In this document: piece after piece, positions 6,833 to 8,045 of the stretch
How the letters are laid out: each line of letters starts with the position of its first letter
Numbering within the stretch: the stretch's first letter is position 1
Source: Aquifex sp.
Lineage (GTDB): Bacteria > Aquificota > Aquificia > Aquificales > Aquificaceae
Length of the DNA stretch: 8,045 bases
NCBI GenBank assembly: GCA_015487405.1
Contig: WFPV01000049.1
Span: 1 to 8,045, forward strand
Reading direction: 5' to 3'
The notes under the pieces: model-generated
What the model was told of the DNA's origin: nothing
Seen by the model: the letters and a program-made list of their open reading frames with translations, nothing else
Database searches by the model: none
Translations under genes and position numbers: made by a program

Positions 6833-7491
6833 TGCTCATAGCCGTCCCCCTTGACGACAATAACTTTTCTGAGAATGTAAAGCTGTGCAAAGAGCTCGGG
6901 GCTGACATAGTAGAGCTCCGGGTTGACCAATTCTCAAATACTGAAGTTTCCTACGTAAAAAGTCTCCTTGAAGAGGCTCAATCCTTAGGTCTAAAAACTA
7001 TTCTCACAGTCCGTTCTCCTGAGGAGGGCGGAAAGGAAGTCCCAAACAGGGAAGATCTGTTTAGGGCTCTCGCTCCCTTGAGCGATTACACGGATATAGA
7101 ACTCTCCTCCCGAGGACTTCTAATTCCTATAGGAAATCTGGTTAAAAATGCGGGCAAGAAGCTTATAATTTCCTACCATAACTTTGACCTAACTCCCGCA
7201 AACTGGATTATTAGAGAGGTTATAAGGGAGGCTTACAGATTTGGAGGAATCCCGAAGGTTGCGGTTAAGGCGAATTCCTACGAAGATGTAGCAAGACTCC
7301 TTTGTATAGCCCGCCAAGTGGAAGGAGAAAAAATACTTATTTCCATGGGGGATAAGGGGAAAATTTCAAGACTTGCAGGCTACGTATTTGGCTCTATCAT
7401 AACTTACTGCTCCCTTCACAAAGCCTTTGCCCCCGGACAGATTCCCTTAGAAGAGATGGTTATGTTGAGAAGGGAGTTTTACAGAATTTAA
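6832..7491 (+). CDS. aroD: 3-Dehydroquinate dehydratase, type I
   Basis: This cytoplasmic enzyme dehydrates 3-dehydroquinate to 3-dehydroshikimate, the third step of the shikimate pathway, through a Schiff base to lysine. At 219 residues it is a compact type I enzyme (E. coli ~252). Visible active-site elements by comparison with the family are E28-L-R30-V-D32 (substrate-binding EWRVD-type motif), S114-Y-H116-N-F with the catalytic His, K142 in IPKVAV as the likely Schiff-base lysine, R180 in ISRLAG, and the C-terminal FAPGQIPLEE substrate loop. The start ATG shares one base with the rpsQ stop (TAATG). I see no SD within about 20 bases upstream, so translation probably depends on reinitiation after rpsQ. 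It is the last gene of the run before a 376-base non-coding stretch. Confidence 0.95.
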   Translation: MLIAVPLDDNNFSENVKLCKELGADIVELRVDQFSNTEVSYVKSLLEEAQSLGLKTILTVRSPEEGGKEVPNREDLFRALAPLSDYTDIELSSRGLLIPIGNLVKNAGKKLIISYHNFDLTPANWIIREVIREAYRFGGIPKVAVKANSYEDVARLLCIARQVEGEKILISMGDKGKISRLAGYVFGSIITYCSLHKAFAPGQIPLEEMVMLRREFYRI

Positions 7492-7532
7492 TATTAGATA
7501 CCTCGCTTCGCTCGGTGTTGATTTTCTAAAAA

Positions 7533-7576
7533 TCCGTCGACCTCTGGGGTTTTTTGCAGGATTGGAGGTCGACGGA
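7533..7576. repeat. Perfect 12-bp inverted repeat with a 20-base loop
   Basis: TCCGTCGACCTC at 7533-7544 is exactly complementary to GAGGTCGACGGA at 7565-7576, with 20 bases between. Both arms contain GTCGAC. On the plus strand the right arm is followed by AAATTTAG, not a T-run, so it is a poor intrinsic terminator for the operon. Read on the minus strand the hairpin is followed by TTTTTAG, which fits a terminator better, although no minus-strand gene lies here. It may still act as a transcript-end stabiliser or a Rho-linked stop for aroD. The structure is certain; its function is unknown. Confidence 0.85.
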
Positions 7577-7605
7577 AAATTTAGTTCATTTGAGCAAGGT
7601 TAGAC

Positions 7606-7634
7606 TTGACAGAAAATTAAGTTTTAGCTATTAT
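7606..7634 (+). promoter_or_regulatory. Sigma-70-type promoter driving the CRISPR array
   Basis: A consensus -35 box TTGACA at 7606-7611 is followed by exactly 17 bases and a -10 box TATTAT at 7629-7634, one mismatch from TATAAT. The predicted transcription start is about 7641-7643, roughly 15 bases before the first repeat, and transcription would proceed into the array on the plus strand. This agrees with the repeat orientation (ATTGAAAC end on the spacer side). Readthrough could also reach aspS. Confidence 0.8.
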
Positions 7635-7656
7635 TTTTATTGCACACGAGGTTGGG

Positions 7657-7811
7657 GGTTGTTAGGTGCCTATAAGGGATTGAAACGTTAGCTCCTTGAT
7701 AATCTTGTCCCAGAGTTTTGTTTGGTTGTTAGGTGCCTATAAGGGATTGAAACTTATCGCACCTTGTAAGCTGACCTTTGAATGCGAGTGGTTGTTAGGT
7801 GCCTATAAGGG
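7657..7811 (+). CRISPR. Mini CRISPR array: two full repeats, two spacers, one degenerate terminal repeat
   Basis: The 30-base repeat begins GGTTGTTAGGTGCC and ends ATAAGGGATTGAAAC. Copies are at 7657-7686 and 7724-7753 (identical), with a partial third at 7790-7811. Spacers are 7687-7723 (37 bases) and 7754-7789 (36 bases) and are unrelated to each other. The first G of the repeat could belong to the spacer, giving a 29-base repeat. The ATTGAAAC 3' end is the crRNA 5'-tag type found with Cas6-processed type I and III systems of thermophiles, so transcription is expected on the plus strand, in line with the promoter upstream. The repeat has only weak dyads (TAGG-TG-CCTA). No cas gene lies in the window. 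Confidence 0.93.
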
Positions 7812-7819
7812 CTCTTACT
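7790..7819 (+). repeat. Degenerate terminal CRISPR repeat
   Basis: The first 22 bases (7790-7811) are identical to the two upstream repeats. The last 8 (7812-7819, CTCTTACT) replace ATTGAAAC and match at only 2 positions. Loss of similarity at the distal end marks this as the leader-far end of the array. The breakpoint coincides with the site where Cas6 would separate the 22-base 3' handle from the 8-base tag (inference from family knowledge). Confidence 0.88.
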
Positions 7820-7867
7820 TCATTCATGTATCCTTTCAAATTCACCTAACGGATAAAATAATTTTTT
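7812..7867 (+). other. Short spacer between CRISPR array and aspS
   Basis: These are 56 AT-rich bases. CACCTAAC at 7843-7850 is the reverse complement of GTTAGGTG inside the third repeat (7794-7801). TAAAAT at 7854-7859 resembles a -10 box, but there is no good -35 at the right distance, and it would place the start of transcription at the aspS ATG. No strong SD is seen; a lone GGA at 7851 is 14 bases from the ATG. aspS may therefore rely on readthrough from upstream or on a nearly leaderless transcript (inference). Confidence 0.5.
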
Positions 7868-8045
7868 ATGCTTACGGACTTAGGAAATTTCAAAAGAGAT
7901 AAATACTGCGGAGAGGTATCCTTAGAGGATGTGGATAAAGAGATAAAGCTCGCGGGATGGGTTCACAGAAAGAGACACCACGGGGGAGTCATCTTCATAG
8001 ACCTCAGAGACCGTGAAGGAATCGTTCAGGTAGTAGTTGAGGAAA
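7868..8045 (+). CDS. aspS: Aspartyl-tRNA synthetase, N-terminal part (cut by the window edge)
   Basis: AspRS charges tRNA with aspartate in the cytoplasm. Only 59 codons are visible, covering the start of the N-terminal OB-fold that reads the anticodon. Translation gives YCGEVSLEDVDKEIKLAGW followed by VHRKRHHGGVIFIDLRDREG, the family's opening signature. The ATG at 7868 is chosen because a TAA stop lies in frame at 7859 and no other ATG follows before the conserved Y-C-G. His38 followed by Gly39-Gly40 (HHGG) occupies the position of His31 of Pseudomonas AspRS, typical of non-discriminating enzymes, whereas E. coli has Leu there. The catalytic domain lies beyond the window. It could in principle be archaeal-type, but the DHGGVIF-like signature favours the bacterial type. 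Confidence 0.93.
   Translation, partial: MLTDLGNFKRDKYCGEVSLEDVDKEIKLAGWVHRKRHHGGVIFIDLRDREGIVQVVVEE

Larger units (their letters stand above)
7492..7656 (+). other. Intergenic region and CRISPR leader
   Basis: This non-coding stretch starts after aroD and ends at the first CRISPR repeat. Its second half is AT-rich, as CRISPR leaders usually are. It contains, in order, a C/G-rich patch CCTCGCTTCGCTCGG (7501-7515), a 12-bp inverted repeat (7533-7576) and a sigma-70-type promoter (7606-7634). I see no open reading frame worth annotating and no tRNA cloverleaf. Calling the right half a leader is inference from its position on the intact-repeat side of the array. Confidence 0.7.

Noticed and set aside
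7545..7564. Plus-strand intrinsic terminator using the TTTTTT run at 7550-7555
   Set aside because: The T-run lies in the loop of the inverted repeat and no stable stem ends immediately before it.
7492..7867. tRNA, riboswitch or insertion sequence in the intergenic stretch
   Set aside because: No cloverleaf, no known aptamer core and no transposase or terminal repeats with target duplication were seen; the structure is accounted for by the inverted repeat, promoter and CRISPR array.
7696..7902. A 68-codon plus-strand open frame crossing the CRISPR repeats
   Set aside because: It reads twice through the repeat (LLGAYKG appears twice), overlaps the aspS start, and has no SD or recognisable domain; it is an artefact of the repeats.

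Overview
The window is a ribosomal-protein operon from a hyperthermophilic bacterium, most likely Aquifex aeolicus or a close Aquificales relative. This identification rests on recalled protein content and gene order, not on a search. Supporting signs are almost exclusive use of AGA/AGG for arginine, frequent ATA isoleucine codons, Lys/Glu-rich proteins, and genes that abut or overlap. Every gene reads left to right.

Layout. Positions 1-1146 hold the 3' part of an EF-Tu gene, entering at the P-loop lysine. Positions 1158-6832 hold the S10 gene cluster in canonical order: rpsJ, rplC, rplD, rplW, rplB, rpsS, rplV, rpsC, rplP, rpmC, rpsQ. Gaps run from 13 bases down to 4-base ATGA overlaps, and most genes have a clear Shine-Dalgarno (SD) sequence. 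Where the cluster would usually continue with rplN-rplX-rplE, it is followed instead by aroD (type I 3-dehydroquinase, 6832-7491), whose start codon overlaps the rpsQ stop. The first 59 codons of aspS (aspartyl-tRNA synthetase) begin at 7868 and run off the end.

The only long non-coding stretch, 7492-7867, is well structured. It has a 12-bp perfect inverted repeat (7533-7576) and a near-consensus sigma-70-type promoter (TTGACA, 17-base spacer, TATTAT, 7606-7634). A miniature CRISPR array follows (7657-7811): two full 30-base repeats, two spacers of 37 and 36 bases, and a third repeat that stops matching exactly where the 8-base crRNA tag would begin. No cas gene is present, so processing and interference would have to be supplied in trans.

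How the genes work together: EF-Tu, eleven ribosomal proteins and AspRS form a translation block. aroD (shikimate pathway) appears to have been recruited to the operon tail. The points most worth a second look are the orphan mini-CRISPR with its own promoter, the ~130-residue helical N-terminal extension on ribosomal protein uS19, the abrupt codon-usage change inside tuf, and the non-discriminating signature in AspRS.
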